In this document: piece after piece, positions 22,330-33,429 of the stretch
How the letters are laid out: each line of letters starts with the position of its first letter
How positions within the stretch are numbered: position 1 is the stretch's first letter
Source of the DNA: Batkoa obscura
Taxonomy: Eukaryota > Entomophthoromycota > Entomophthoromycetes > Entomophthorales > Batkoaceae
Length of the DNA: 64,000 bases
Assembly (NCBI GenBank): GCA_030770535.1
Contig: JASVEC010000011.1
Span: 1,302,001 to 1,366,000 of the forward strand
Reading direction: 5' to 3'
Made by a program: the position numbers and the translations under genes
The notes under the pieces: generated by a model
Told to the model about the DNA's origin: nothing
Databases searched by the model: none
What the model saw: the letters and a program-made list of their open reading frames with translations, nothing else

Positions 22330-22590
22330 AAGGATTTTTATAAATGGACTAATAATAAAATTTAATATCATGCGATTATTGAATAAAATATTCCATTTTC
22401 ACCTAACTGACTATAGTTTGATATTTAGTGTATATACTAGGCTTTATTTTTATAAATTGACCAATAATATGATATAACAAAGTTCAATCATTGAATAAAA
22501 TTGCCATCTTTATCTAGCTAATCACAACTCAATACTTAGAGTGGATGTTAAATTATTTCCATAAATTAGCAATAATATAGTATAATGCCA
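22330..22590. repeat. Degenerate tandem repeat, period about 111 bp, 2.4 units
   Basis: The anchor TTTTATAAATxGACxAATAAT recurs at about 22336 and 22449, and a shorter form CCATAAATTAGCAATAAT at about 22558. Between anchors the units share ATTGAATAAAAT and an ACTxxCTA-like block. Spacing is about 111 bp. Units are well diverged. Confidence 0.6.
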
Positions 22591-22619
22591 TTTTTATATG
22601 TAAAGATATCAATTCTAAA

Positions 22620-23890
22620 AGTCAAAAGCTTTTATTGTCTCAAAGCTAATCCTGATTATTTAGAGAGTGTCACTTAATGGCTACACATCCGTTACGTAAA
22701 TTCATAGTTTTAAACCTATTGGCTCAAAAGCAATGGTACTTCAGCTGTGGCAATGTTGGTGTGGAGATTTTTATCCTTTTTTGACTGTCATTACAACCAA
22801 TATTTCTAAATTTTGTAAGCTTCGACATTCCTTAAAGATCCTACTATTAACCCTGGCTTTTGAATAAATGGCTTTATTACTCTTTTAGGAGATTCTTATA
22901 AAACATTACGGTTTTATTTGCTCTCTGTTTGCTAAATCCCTGGCCTGGATCTTCCACCTTACTTTTTATCCTCTATATATCGATTCAATTGTTGCTACAA
23001 CGCTAATTTCAGTTTTTTTTCTTGAGTGAACTTCTTTTATGAAAAGAAAGGATAAACATGCTTTGACTATGGCAAACATAGTCTCTAAAGGCTTGAAAAG
23101 GTCGGGTTCTTTCATATTTCCTCCTGACATCCTTAAACATCATTTATTTGTTGATATAAACTGGCACTCTTTTTTTTGAAGCAAAACCGCTGCTATTCCG
23201 ATAAAAGTTTAATATGTCTATAGAAAAAGTTAAATGGTTTGAATAATGATTAGGGTTTAAACGTGGAAACACTAATCAAATCACATACTTTGCAAAGCCT
23301 GATGCTATAATTGAATAAAACTCAATATAAGTTGAATGCATTTTGGAAAATGACATAAAAAACCAAGATCAAAGTTACTACTAACTCTAATATCCCATAT
23401 ATTAAATATAGATATAAAGAGTAGTAAATTGATGCATTTTATACTCATTGAAAATATATAAATAATTGTATCTCTTCCTCAGGAATATCTTTTGATTGAA
23501 AGTTCCTTTATTTTTTTATTTTCTAAAATAAAGTATGCGTTTTAATCCTATTAGTCATTTTAATTTAATTAACTTAGTTAAAGTATATTATTTTCCTTAC
23601 ATTTGTTTAGGGAGACTTTAAAACTTACTATTATTGTTGGTCAAGAATTGGGCTTATATTGCCTTAAATTATATCAACTTATCAATTGGTACGTCACTGT
23701 GCTTAAGGGACTCAGAGCCATTGCGACTTACATATATGGTACTGTCACCCCATCACTGGACTTTAATAATTCTAATAATGACTTGAAGAAGATGGGGTTT
23801 AATAGGATGTTACTTTATTTCAATCCATGTGTTTTAAATGATCGATCTAATTCAATCAATAAACCAAAAATCGAAAATGGCATTTAAAAA
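22620..23890 (+). pseudogene. Possible decayed gene, family unknown
   Basis: Base composition is less AT-biased than the flanks, and short coding-like pieces appear in shifting forward frames (DPTINPGF, then INGFITLLGDSYKTLRFYLLSVC near 22840-22930, and RSGSFIFPPDILKHH near 23100). It ends with a 94-codon open stretch at 23603-23887 (contains LGLYCLKLYQLINWYVTVLKG) that lacks recognisable motifs. This may be a dead membrane-protein gene. I cannot name it, and the opposite strand is no clearer. Confidence 0.3.
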
Positions 23891-24164
23891 GTGATTATAT
23901 TTATGTATATTTAATTAAAGGATGTTTCTATACTCCATTTTTTAAGTGAATTATTTCAATGTCCAATTTGGTAAATTAGGCTTCAAAATAGTTTAGAGTT
24001 ATAACGAATTAAAATCGATATTGAACAAAACGCGAAAATAAGCCAATTAAATAGCTACAATTTCGCATTTTGAATGAAAGAAAAACGGAATGCTATGATG
24101 GGATAAGATTATCAATTTAAATTTTGATAACTTTTTGATTAGATATTCTTTTTGTTCAAAAAAA

Positions 24165-27100
24165 ATGTCCAAAAGAAATAAAACACAATCAAAAAGTAAG
24201 GTAGAGATACCAGCGAAGAAGAATAAAATTGATTGGGAAGAACATGTTATTGAAGATTGTTTAGAAGGTAAGTGAAATAGTTTAATTACTGTTATTTCTT
24301 TTGTAGATATTAAAGATAAACTTATAGGTTGGAAACGTAAACCTGTTAAGGAAATAAATGAAGAAGAAGATTTTAGTAAGTGAATTACCGTATGATTTAT
24401 GAGAGATAGAAGTTAACTAAATGTGTTTTTTAAAGCCTTTCAACAGTTACAAATTGATGAAGCTAGTGATGATAAAGATCCAAAAAAACATTTGATTCGA
24501 ATGTATGGGATTACTAAGGTAAAGTATCGTTATTATTTTTTAAATAAAAGGCTTTGGTTAATTTAAAATTTTACTAGGAAGGCAACTCTGTACTTTGTAA
24601 AGTTCGAAATTTTTTACCATATCTTTATTTTGCTGCACCCATTGGTATGAAATCAGAAGATTTACCCGAATGTAAAAAAGCATTAGAAGTAATAATTAAA
24701 AATATATCAGTTATATTTTAATAATAATAATAATAATAATAATAATAGACTGGATTAAATGATTTCAATAGTGTACATTCTGTTGAAATAGTACATAAAA
24801 AAAGTATCATGCATTATTATTCAGAAGGCAATCATAGATTTATTAAAGTAACTTTAATGCATCAAAGATTTATTAGTAAAGTTAGAGCATTACTTGGTAA
24901 TAATTCAACTGGTTTACAATTTAACAAATATCAAATCTTTAATACCAATACTTTTGAAAGTGGGATTGAATATTTATTAAGATTTATGATTGATCAAAAA
25001 GTAAGTGATTATTGAGTCATTATTATTTATTTTTAATTTATTATTATTATTATTATTAGGTATCTGGTGGTAATTGGATTACCTTACCCAAAGGTAAATA
25101 TAAGATTGAAAATGAAAATAGTAAAATATCAACATGTCAATATGAATTAAATGTGAATTATAATAATTTTATCTCCCATTTACCAGAGAATGAATGGAGT
25201 GATATAGCACCCTTAAGAGTGTTAAGTTTTGATATTGAATGTAAAGGAAGAAAAGGAGTATTTCCAGAAGCCAAAATTGATCCAGTAATTCAAATTGGAA
25301 ATATTATAAAGAGACAAGGGGAATTAGAACCTTTTGTTAGTGTTATATTTTGTTTAAAACAATGTGCTCCAATTGCAGGCTCTCAAGTATTATCTTTTGA
25401 AGATGAGAGAAGTTTATTATTAGCTTGGTCTAAATTTATAAATATTTCTGATCCTGATTTAATTATTGGTTATAATACGAGTAATTTTGATTTTACTTAT
25501 CTGTTAGAAAGAGCACAAGCATTAAATATTGAAGATTTTCCTTATTTTAGTCGAATTATTAATAGAAAAAGTGTAGCTGAAAATTCGCATTTTAGTTCAA
25601 AAGCTTATGGTAGTAGAGATACTAAAGTAATTAATATTGAAGGTAGATTACAATTAGATATGTTACAAGTCATGAATCGAGAATATAAATTAAGATCTTA
25701 TTCTTTGAATTCAGTATCAGAACATTTTTTGAAAGAAACAAAAGAAGATGTTCATTATTCAATAATATCAGAATTACAAGAAGATTCACCAGAAACTAGA
25801 AGGAGATTAGCAGTATATTGTTTAAAAGATGCATATTTACCATTAAGATTGATGGATAAATTAATGGTATTTATTAATTATTTAGAAATGGCAAGAGTAA
25901 CTGGTGTACCATTTGGTTACATATTAACACGTGGACAACAAATTAAAGTGGTTTCTCAATTATATCGTAAAGCTAATGAAAAAGGATATTTAATACCATT
26001 TAAAGATAGTAATGGACCAGCTGAAGATTATGAAGGTGCAACTGTTATTGATCCACAAAAGGGGTATTATAAAGAACCAATTGCCACTTTAGATTTTGCT
26101 TCCTTATATCCTTCTATTATGATGGCCCATAATTTATGTTACTCTACATTAATAATAGATAAATCAATAGTTGATAAGCAAAAATTAATTGTAAATGAAG
26201 ATTATATATTAACACCCAATAATATGTTATTTATTAAAAATACTAAAAGAAAAGGGATCTTACCAATTATATTAGAAGAATTAATACAAGCACGTAAAAT
26301 TGCTAAAAGAGATTTAAAAAAAGAAACGGATCCATTTAAAAGAGCTGTATTAGATGGTAGACAATTAGCCTTAAAGATAACTGCAAATTCCGTTTATGGA
26401 TTTACAGGTGCTTCCAATGGTAAATTACCCTGTTTAGATATATCAGCTACTGTTACTGCTTATGGAAGATCTATGATTAATGAAACAGCTGCTTTAGTAA
26501 AAAAGAAATTTCCAGAAAGTAATGTTATTTATGGAGATACTGATTCTGTTATGGTAGATTTTAAAGTAACTAATATAGCCGAAGCTATGGAATTTGGTAA
26601 ACAAGCAGCAGAATATGTATCATCTCATTTTATTAAACCAATTTCACTTGAATTTGAAAAAGTATATTGTCCTTATTTATTAATTAATAAAAAAAGATAT
26701 GCAGGTGTTTATTGGTCTAATCCAAATCATTATGATAAATTAGATGCTAAAGGTATTGAAACTGTGAGAAGAGATTCTTGTCAATTAGTATCTACTTTAA
26801 TTGGTAATTGTTTAAATAAAGCTATGATTGATAGAGATGTACAAGGGGCAGTAAAGTAAGTTAGTTTATTTATTATTTATTATTTATTATTTATTATTTA
26901 TTATTTATTATTTATTATTTATTATTTATAATAATAATAAAATATTTTTTATTAATATTAATATATTTCTATTTAGTTATGCTAAACAAGCCATTTCAGA
27001 TTTATTAAAAAACAAAATTGATATGTCATTATTAGTAATTACTAAAACATTATCAAAAACAGATTATGTAAATGCTCAACCTCACGAAGAATTAGCTAAA

Positions 27101-27804
27101 AAAATGAGAATTAGAGATTCAGGTAAATTTAATATAAATTAATAATAAAATTATCAATTAAACTTTATTTAGGATCTGCTCCCACTTTAGGAGATCGAGT
27201 AGCCTATGTCATAGTAGAAGGAGAAAAAGGCAGTAATATTAGTGATCGTAGTGAAGACCCACTTTATGTTTTAGAACAAGGTTTAACAATTGATTCTAAT
27301 TTTTATATGGAAAATCAAATTAAAAAACCATTATTAAGAATTTTTGAACCCATTTTAGGAGAACAAAAAGCAAATGAAATCTTTTTAGGAGAACATACAA
27401 GAGATGTCGTTAAAAGATCCAAAATTGATGGTTTGTTTGGAAAGTTTATAACCAAAAAAAATACATGTTTAAGTTGTAAAAAAGAAGTAGGAAAAGATAA
27501 TAAAGCTACTTGTGAGGGGTGTAAAGAGAAAGTACCAGATATTTATCAAGAAGAAGTATATATTATTATTTTAATTACTTATTTAATATAATTAATTTTA
27601 TTTTCTTAATAGGTACGTAAATCTCATGAATTACAAATAAGACATTCAAGACTTTGGACTGAATGTCAACGATGTAAAGGTTCTTTATTAACTGAAATTC
27701 AATGTGCTTCTTCAGATTGTCCTATATTTTATATGCGTACAAAAGCAACAAAAGATGTTAAAAAATCCCTTGAAACATTGGATCGATTTGATTATGAGTG
27801 GTAA
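24165..27804 (+). CDS. POL3: DNA polymerase delta catalytic subunit, nine exons
   Basis: Replicative B-family polymerase with proofreading exonuclease. Exons: 24165-24267, 24307-24375, 24436-24518, 24578-24688, 24749-25000, 25060-26855, 26977-27122, 27173-27555, 27613-27804. All joins keep frame and give 1044 residues (about 1100 is usual; the N-terminus is short). Seen in order: FQQLQID and EGNSVLCKV early blocks; Exo I with SFDIECKGR; Exo II NTSNFDF; Exo [12 protein letters not shown]; polymerase motif [11 protein letters not shown]; motif [13 protein letters not shown]; motif C YGDTDSVM; the C-terminal zinc module CysA (C-x2-C-x11-C-x2-C, exon 8) and the iron-sulfur module CysB (C-x2-C-x9-C-x4-C, exon 9). 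Introns start mostly GTAAGT or GTAA and end TAG; intron 4 holds an AAT microsatellite and intron 6 a TTATTTA array. A CTG codon in YLLERA sits on a conserved Leu. Confidence 0.97.
24719..24747 (+). repeat. (AAT)n microsatellite in POL3 intron 4
   Basis: About nine AAT units immediately before the 3' splice site AATAG of exon 5. Length changes here would alter the distance from branch point to acceptor. Confidence 0.8.
26869..26930 (+). repeat. (TTATTTA)n minisatellite in POL3 intron 6
   Basis: About nine 7-bp units fill most of the 121-nt intron 6, the longest POL3 intron. Confidence 0.8.
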
Positions 27805-28226
27805 AAAAAAATAAGATAATGTAAAGGAAAAAGAAGAGAGGGGTATTTTGAAGTAAAATTTAAGTTTATTGATGCTTATATTTTTTGAATTTTTTTGAAT
27901 TTTTTTATTAATGATTATAGTAAGTTATGAATTTATGATTAAAGTTTTATAAAGTAGTAGTAAATAAAAGTGATTTAAGGGGTTTCATTATAATTTTAAA
28001 ATAGTATTAAATAGATTATAAAGGAATAAAAAGGATAAAGAAATAGAATTAGAAAATAGTTCAATAATTATAATAATAGGTGTTCCAATTTTTATTGAGC
28101 AATAAAAAATTAACACATTTTTTGGTAATAAAAATTCTACTTTAAAACTTTAAAATTCAGAATTTAAATTTATTCTTATCTTTTTTTATAAAAAAAATTA
28201 AATCAATTTTTTAATAACAAATAATA
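27805..28226. other. POL3-TRM44 spacer
   Basis: A 422-bp spacer between two genes on the same strand. No other gene is seen. Confidence 0.5.
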
Positions 28227-30336
28227 ATGAGCTGGTATTTAATCTCTACTAAAATAATTGATAATTCAAATATGTCAAGTGATATATTTTTAAAAATAAT
28301 GGTAATTCATATTTTTTCATTTAACTTAATTTCATTATTTTATTATTGTAATTTAAAATATTTCATTTAAAATATTTCATTTAATATATTTGAATATTAA
28401 TAATTTAGACCCAATGGTTAAATGAACCACAACAATTAGCAAAAACTATATTAAGAGGGGAAATTATTTATTCCATAGAGAAAGAAATGGAATCATCATT
28501 AAAAGATAAAGTAGATTATCTTAAAGAAAGTATAATATTACGAAAATTATTACCAAGGTTAACGAAAAAGGATAATTGGATGATACAAAAAGTAGTTACT
28601 AAAGAAATAAAAGAAGGAAGTAAGTAAGATATTATTTTTTTTAAAATAAATAAAGAATATGAAAAAAGAAGAAGATTTTAATGATATTTATATATTTATA
28701 TATTTATATGTTTATATTTTTAGTTTGGCAAGTTGAACACTCACCCATAGATGAAAAAATAATTCAAAAAGATGGTAATTTGGATAATCAATTTATAGAT
28801 TTAGATATAACTCAAGAAAAGTTAATTAAATTACCTTCTTTTTGTCCAAAAGTAAATAAGTTTTTGTTTAAATAAACAAATAAATTTATATTAATAAATA
28901 ATGAGGTAATAGGTTAATAATTATCGAATAATCTACAATAATGAATTAAAGAGTATAACAATGGAATATTTTAATAAATTTAAAGAGATGGAATTAGAGT
29001 TATCGGTAATTTATATATTAATTAATTTATATAAAATAATTTTTAATTTAATTTAATTTAATATTTTTAGTTAAAAATGTTACAAAATTTATTTAATCTA
29101 TTAATTAAATATATAACAAATTTTTTAAAAGGATATCAAAAGAGAGTTTATCATGATATTATTATTGATAAAATAAAATATCAAGATAATTATTTAAAAA
29201 ATAAAGATAAATTTTTATATTGGGTTAAAAATTGGCCTGAGAGTAAGTTAAATATTATTTATAATGAAATAAGAGAATATATTAATATATTAATATATTA
29301 ATATATTGTTTATTTTTATTAGATACAGATGCAAGTAAATTTGTATTTGAAGATATTGGTATTGCTACTTTTTTAAGTTTATTATTTGAAAAGTAATAAT
29401 AATATATAATATATAATATATAATATATAATATTAATATTATAAATAGACCTTCTACCTTTATTGATTTAGGATGTGGTAATGGTTTATTAGTTCATTTA
29501 TTAAATCAATTAGGACATCAAGGTCAAGGAATTGATTTAGTAAAAAGAAAAATTTGGGATTTATTTAAAGAAGATAAATTGATTTGTAAGTTAAATTAAT
29601 AATAATAGTAACAATAATAATATTATTATTATATTATATTATATTGATTTATATTAATTTATATTATATTATATTAATAAGTTTATTATTCAATTCTAGG
29701 TCGAACATCAATCCCCAATAAGGAACAGTTTGTTGAAACTTGGTTAATTGGTAATCATTGTGATGAATTATCCCCTTGGATACCTATTATGGCAAATAAT
29801 TCTAGTTATGAAACAAAGTAATAATTTAATTATATATTAATTTAATTTAATTATATTTAATTTAATTATATTTAAGATTTATAATAATACCTTGTTGTTT
29901 TTATAATTTAAATGGTACACGATATCAACATTTAAAAAAAAAAGAAAATATTGGTAAGTTAAAATAGAAGAGAATTAAGAATGTAATATAACATCAACTA
30001 ATTTTTTATTTTTATTATTTTTATTTTAGGAAATTATGAAAATTATATTAATTATTTAATTGAAATTATAAAACTATGTGGTTATATACCAGAGAAAGAA
30101 TATTTAAGAATACCATCTACAAAAAATATTTGTTTAATTGGGAGAAATCGAAGTTTTAAAAAAGGTAAACAATTCTATTTATAATAATATTATTATTATT
30201 TATTTATTTATTTTAATATTATTTAGATGATATTATAGAATCTAATAGAATTAATAATAATATAAAAGAATTATTAAAAGAGGTGAATTTTCAACCTAGA
30301 ATTAATAAAAATACAACTAATAATCAACGCCATTAA
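28227..30336 (+). CDS. TRM44: tRNA(Ser) Um44 2'-O-methyltransferase, eleven exons
   Basis: AdoMet-dependent methyltransferase that makes 2'-O-methyluridine at position 44 of tRNA-Ser. Exons: 28227-28301, 28409-28619, 28724-28851, 28913-29005, 29071-29242, 29323-29392, 29449-29585, 29700-29817, 29877-29953, 30030-30164, 30227-30336. They sum to 1326 nt (441 residues) in frame. Recognised in order: RVYHDIIIDK with a following KNWPE block; FVFEDIGIATFL; the AdoMet loop FIDLGCGNGLLVHLL; GIDLVKRKIWDL; FIIIPCCFYNLNG; YLRIPSTKNICLIGRN. These are the hallmark blocks of Trm44. Introns are 56-114 nt, several made of AT microsatellite. The exon 1 start is the first ATG in frame; exons 1-4 are less conserved, so their edges are the least certain. 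It converges on the J-protein gene with a 95-bp gap. Confidence 0.93.
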
Positions 30337-30431
30337 AAGTACAAATAAAGTATAGATATCAATATTATATAATATATTGTCCCACTTTTTATTACTTTTC
30401 ATATTATTAACTATACAAATATCATTTAACT

Positions 30432-31088
30432 TTATTTTCCTTTTTTATAATATTCGTTATTATTATTATTATTACTATTACTCAATTTAGAAACAATGAA
30501 CCAACAGGAACACATCATAACAAATACTGAAGTCATTCTACCCCAAACATGAGAAGAAGTTTCAATATTAGGTCGTTCATCTTGATGATATCGATTTTGA
30601 AATCGAAATGGTGTATTTCCAATTCCACTCCCACTACCACTACCATATCCATGCATATCCTCATATTCCCCTTGATTGTATTCTTTCCCCATTTGATTTC
30701 CATCTTTAAATGTATTCTTTTGGTGATATGGTTTTGTTTTTCCATACTGAGCTGTAGGTTTTTGTCGATAACGAAATCGGTTACTAAATGCTTGTTCTTT
30801 TGAATAATTATGAGAAATAAAACTTCGATCATAATCTAAACGTTTTGTGTCATCACTAAGTATTGAGTAGGCTTCATTAATTTTTAAAAAATGGGCATGG
30901 GCGGATTCATTACTAGGGTTTTTGTCCGGATGATATTGCATCGATAAACGGTAGAAGGAAGCCTTGATTTCCGATTTGGTTGAGGTTTTTTTGATTTTTA
31001 ACAAGTCATAATAATTTTCGGAAGGTTTACTGCTATACAATCGTAAAGATAAATGTTGAATTGGGCGATAAAATTTAGTTGTTAACAT
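30432..31088 (-). CDS. JID1: Mitochondrial J-domain (DnaJ) protein, JID1-like
   Basis: 218 residues. The N-terminus (MLTTKFYRPIQHLSLRLYSS) has the Arg, Ser and aromatic make-up of a mitochondrial presequence. The J domain spans about residues 25-87: NYYDLLKIKKTSTKSEIKAS, then YHPDKNPSN with the catalytic HPD that stimulates Hsp70, then the closing F-L-K-I-NEAYSILSD-x3-RLDYDR. A glycine/glutamine-rich low-complexity linker follows, with a GSGSGSG run, then one hydrophobic segment (VFVMMCSCWFIVSKL) and an Asn-rich tail. A single C-terminal membrane segment after the J domain fits Jid1 of the inner membrane. The exact orthologue is inferred; other small mitochondrial J-proteins are possible. Confidence 0.85.
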   Translation of the reverse strand: MLTTKFYRPIQHLSLRLYSSKPSENYYDLLKIKKTSTKSEIKASFYRLSMQYHPDKNPSNESAHAHFLKINEAYSILSDDTKRLDYDRSFISHNYSKEQAFSNRFRYRQKPTAQYGKTKPYHQKNTFKDGNQMGKEYNQGEYEDMHGYGSGSGSGIGNTPFRFQNRYHQDERPNIETSSHVWGRMTSVFVMMCSCWFIVSKLSNSNNNNNNEYYKKGK

Positions 31089-31498
31089 GTTTTTTTATTT
31101 TTTTTTGGAATTTTTGAATAAACGTAGAATATTGAATTTTAATAAAATAAGAGTTTGATTTTTAATAAAATTGACTAATTTAATTGAAGTTTAAGTTTTG
31201 CAATTTTTTTAAGAATTATAGTAAGTTTGATTCTTAACTTATAATTAATTCTATTAAAATTATCAATGATTAATAAAATTACAAATAAATGACTCATCAT
31301 TAAATTAAACTGATAATGAACTAAAAATACAAATTCCAACCCAAAAGAATACTAATATTCAACTCAGTTATACTCCAATGAAAACATAAAACTTGTTTTC
31401 AAGTCGATCTTAAAAACTAAATTAATTTAAAAATCACATCAACACAGTAAAACCATTTTTTAATAAACTAACTAACTAACCTCACCAATAAATTTACA
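31089..31498. other. Divergent promoter region
   Basis: A 410-bp AT-rich region between the leftward J-protein gene and the rightward secreted-protein gene. No TATA box is clear. Confidence 0.45.
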
Positions 31499-31792
31499 AT
31501 GTTACTACAACTCATAATCTTATATATATTAATTACCACCACCTCCTCACAATGTCCTTTACCAATTGAAAAATGTCGTTACTTATCCAATTACCGCTGC
31601 CTCCCCACACAGGAGCCATGTAGTCCATGTTGGCTACGACCAAAAAGTAAACATAATCGAAGAGATTATTGGCGATGTGTAAGAATGCGAGATAATGGTC
31701 AATGTCCAGAGTATCCAGAATTATATGATTTAAAGAAAGATTGTAAGAATATAACGTATCCCAAGGTCCCCCCTTTGGGAAAGTATTGGTGA
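31499..31792 (+). CDS. Small secreted Cys-rich protein 1
   Basis: 97 residues. A signal peptide (MLLQLIILYILITTTSS) precedes a mature part of about 79 residues with eight Cys. The arrangement C-P-x-P-I-E-K-C ... C ... C-x2-C-W ... W-x-C ... C ... C resembles the 80-residue protein at 62194 (C-P-N-P-N-T-E-R-C ... C ... C-x2-C-W ... W-x-C ... C). The two look like diverged paralogues, probably disulfide-stabilised extracellular or wall proteins. Function is unknown. The mature part is Arg/Lys-rich in the middle, unlike its partner. Confidence 0.7.
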   Translation: MLLQLIILYILITTTSSQCPLPIEKCRYLSNYRCLPTQEPCSPCWLRPKSKHNRRDYWRCVRMRDNGQCPEYPELYDLKKDCKNITYPKVPPLGKYW

Positions 31793-33429
31793 ATTGAGAG
31801 TGAAAATGGAAAGAGAAGGAAATGGAAGCGTAAATGAACGATATCGTTTTATAAAGGGATGATGAGATGATTAATTGTGATTGTTTTTATTTTAATTTTT
31901 TAAATTATTAGTTTAGTGCCTGAATTTCAGATTTTTTTATGTTGAAAAAAGGGACCAATTGGAAATGAAATGAGTTGATGGGATGAAAACTCAAAAATTA
32001 CATAAAAGTCAAATTTTAGTTTTGATTTAATAAAAGATAATAATATATTAATTATAAAAAGGTGTAATATTTAACTTTCTTAATTTTTATTGTTTTATTT
32101 TTTTTTCTATCTCTTGTTTTATAATCTATTTTAAAGTATACTTAAATAAAAAAGTTTTACAAAATTTATTTATAATAATTTCAATTTTAAAGAATTTTTT
32201 TAATTTATTAGTTAAAAAAAACAAAAAGGGTTAAACTAATCAGAAAGCCTGGCCCTACCTAGTTAAATCCTGGATTCATTCTATCATAATTAGATGTTAG
32301 GTAGAAATAATTAGATTAATTTATTAAATTAGTAATAAGATTATAAATATATTTTAATAATAACTAATTATAAAAAGAGCTAAAAAGTAGTCCAATAAGT
32401 AAGCTTGAGTTATAAATTAAATTATTTTTTGAATGTTATAATTAATGTATATAATTTCATTAAATATTTCAACTAGGTATAATGTTTATTTATCTTATCT
32501 TAATACTAAAAATATTAATATTGTTAAATACTATTTAACTATAGATAATTCTGTGTTTTTAGTTTTAATATAATAAAATATAAGAACAAGTCTAAAATGA
32601 CGTATAATTTTTAACCAACAACCAATTCTTAGAGTATCACCTTTGTCTCTACTTTTAACATAATGATAATACAATAAGTTTATTAATAATTGTCACACAA
32701 AAGTAGCTGAAATAATAAAATATATAGTGATGTATTTTTGTGTTTAAGAATTTTGCTAACAATCTTTCCGCTCAAATAGCGCTTAAAAGGTAGAAAAAGT
32801 GATGAAGCCAAAAAAAACACCCCCATATAACATTAAAATGACAGCATAGCTATACCATATAATGTGTGCACTCTTTAAACTTAAAAAGTCCTTTTAATTC
32901 TTTATATTATCTATAGTAGTGCTTTACGTTATAATAATACAATATTCTATTTTTTAAGATACTAGACTGAATTTGATGGAAAATCCTCAAAATTTATTAT
33001 GTAATGAAAATAGACTTCAGTTGAATCAACTAGATATGTTATTAGAAACCATCACGACCACTAAATTAAGTAAAAAATAATTATTCCGTTATAAAATCAT
33101 TGTGGTTAATGATTATAGTCAAAGAACCATTGTATTTTACACAATTTAATAATTTTTTAATAAAAAGGCGGTTAGTTAGACTTACAATACAATTAAGTAC
33201 TAAACTTAAAATAATAACAATTCGAGATAATTATATGATCTAAAATAACATAAGTTTTATTTGAGTATACCCTTTTATTTAATATATCAATTAATTTAAT
33301 ATTGAATATTTTATATTATTTCTAAAAACACTCGAATTGATATTATTTCATAAGTTAGTTATAAAATCAAATAGTATAAATACCCTTATTCTATACATTG
33401 TAGTTGTAAACTCAAAATAAATAATAAAA
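31793..33429. other. Intergenic region with one MITE
   Basis: It contains MITE copy 8. A short GC-containing stretch near 32225-32300 (AGAAAGCCTGGCCCTACCTAG) stands out but has no frame. Nothing else is recognised. Confidence 0.45.
32726..32824 (+). mobile_element. GGGGRTG MITE copy 8, TSD ATAT
   Basis: A 99-bp copy (AGTGATGTATTTTTGTG ... AAAACACCCCC) flanked by ATAT on both sides. Confidence 0.9.

Noticed and set aside
30533-30832. Overlapping frames within the J-protein gene on both strands
   Set aside because: They have no recognisable motifs and overlap a well-supported J-domain gene.
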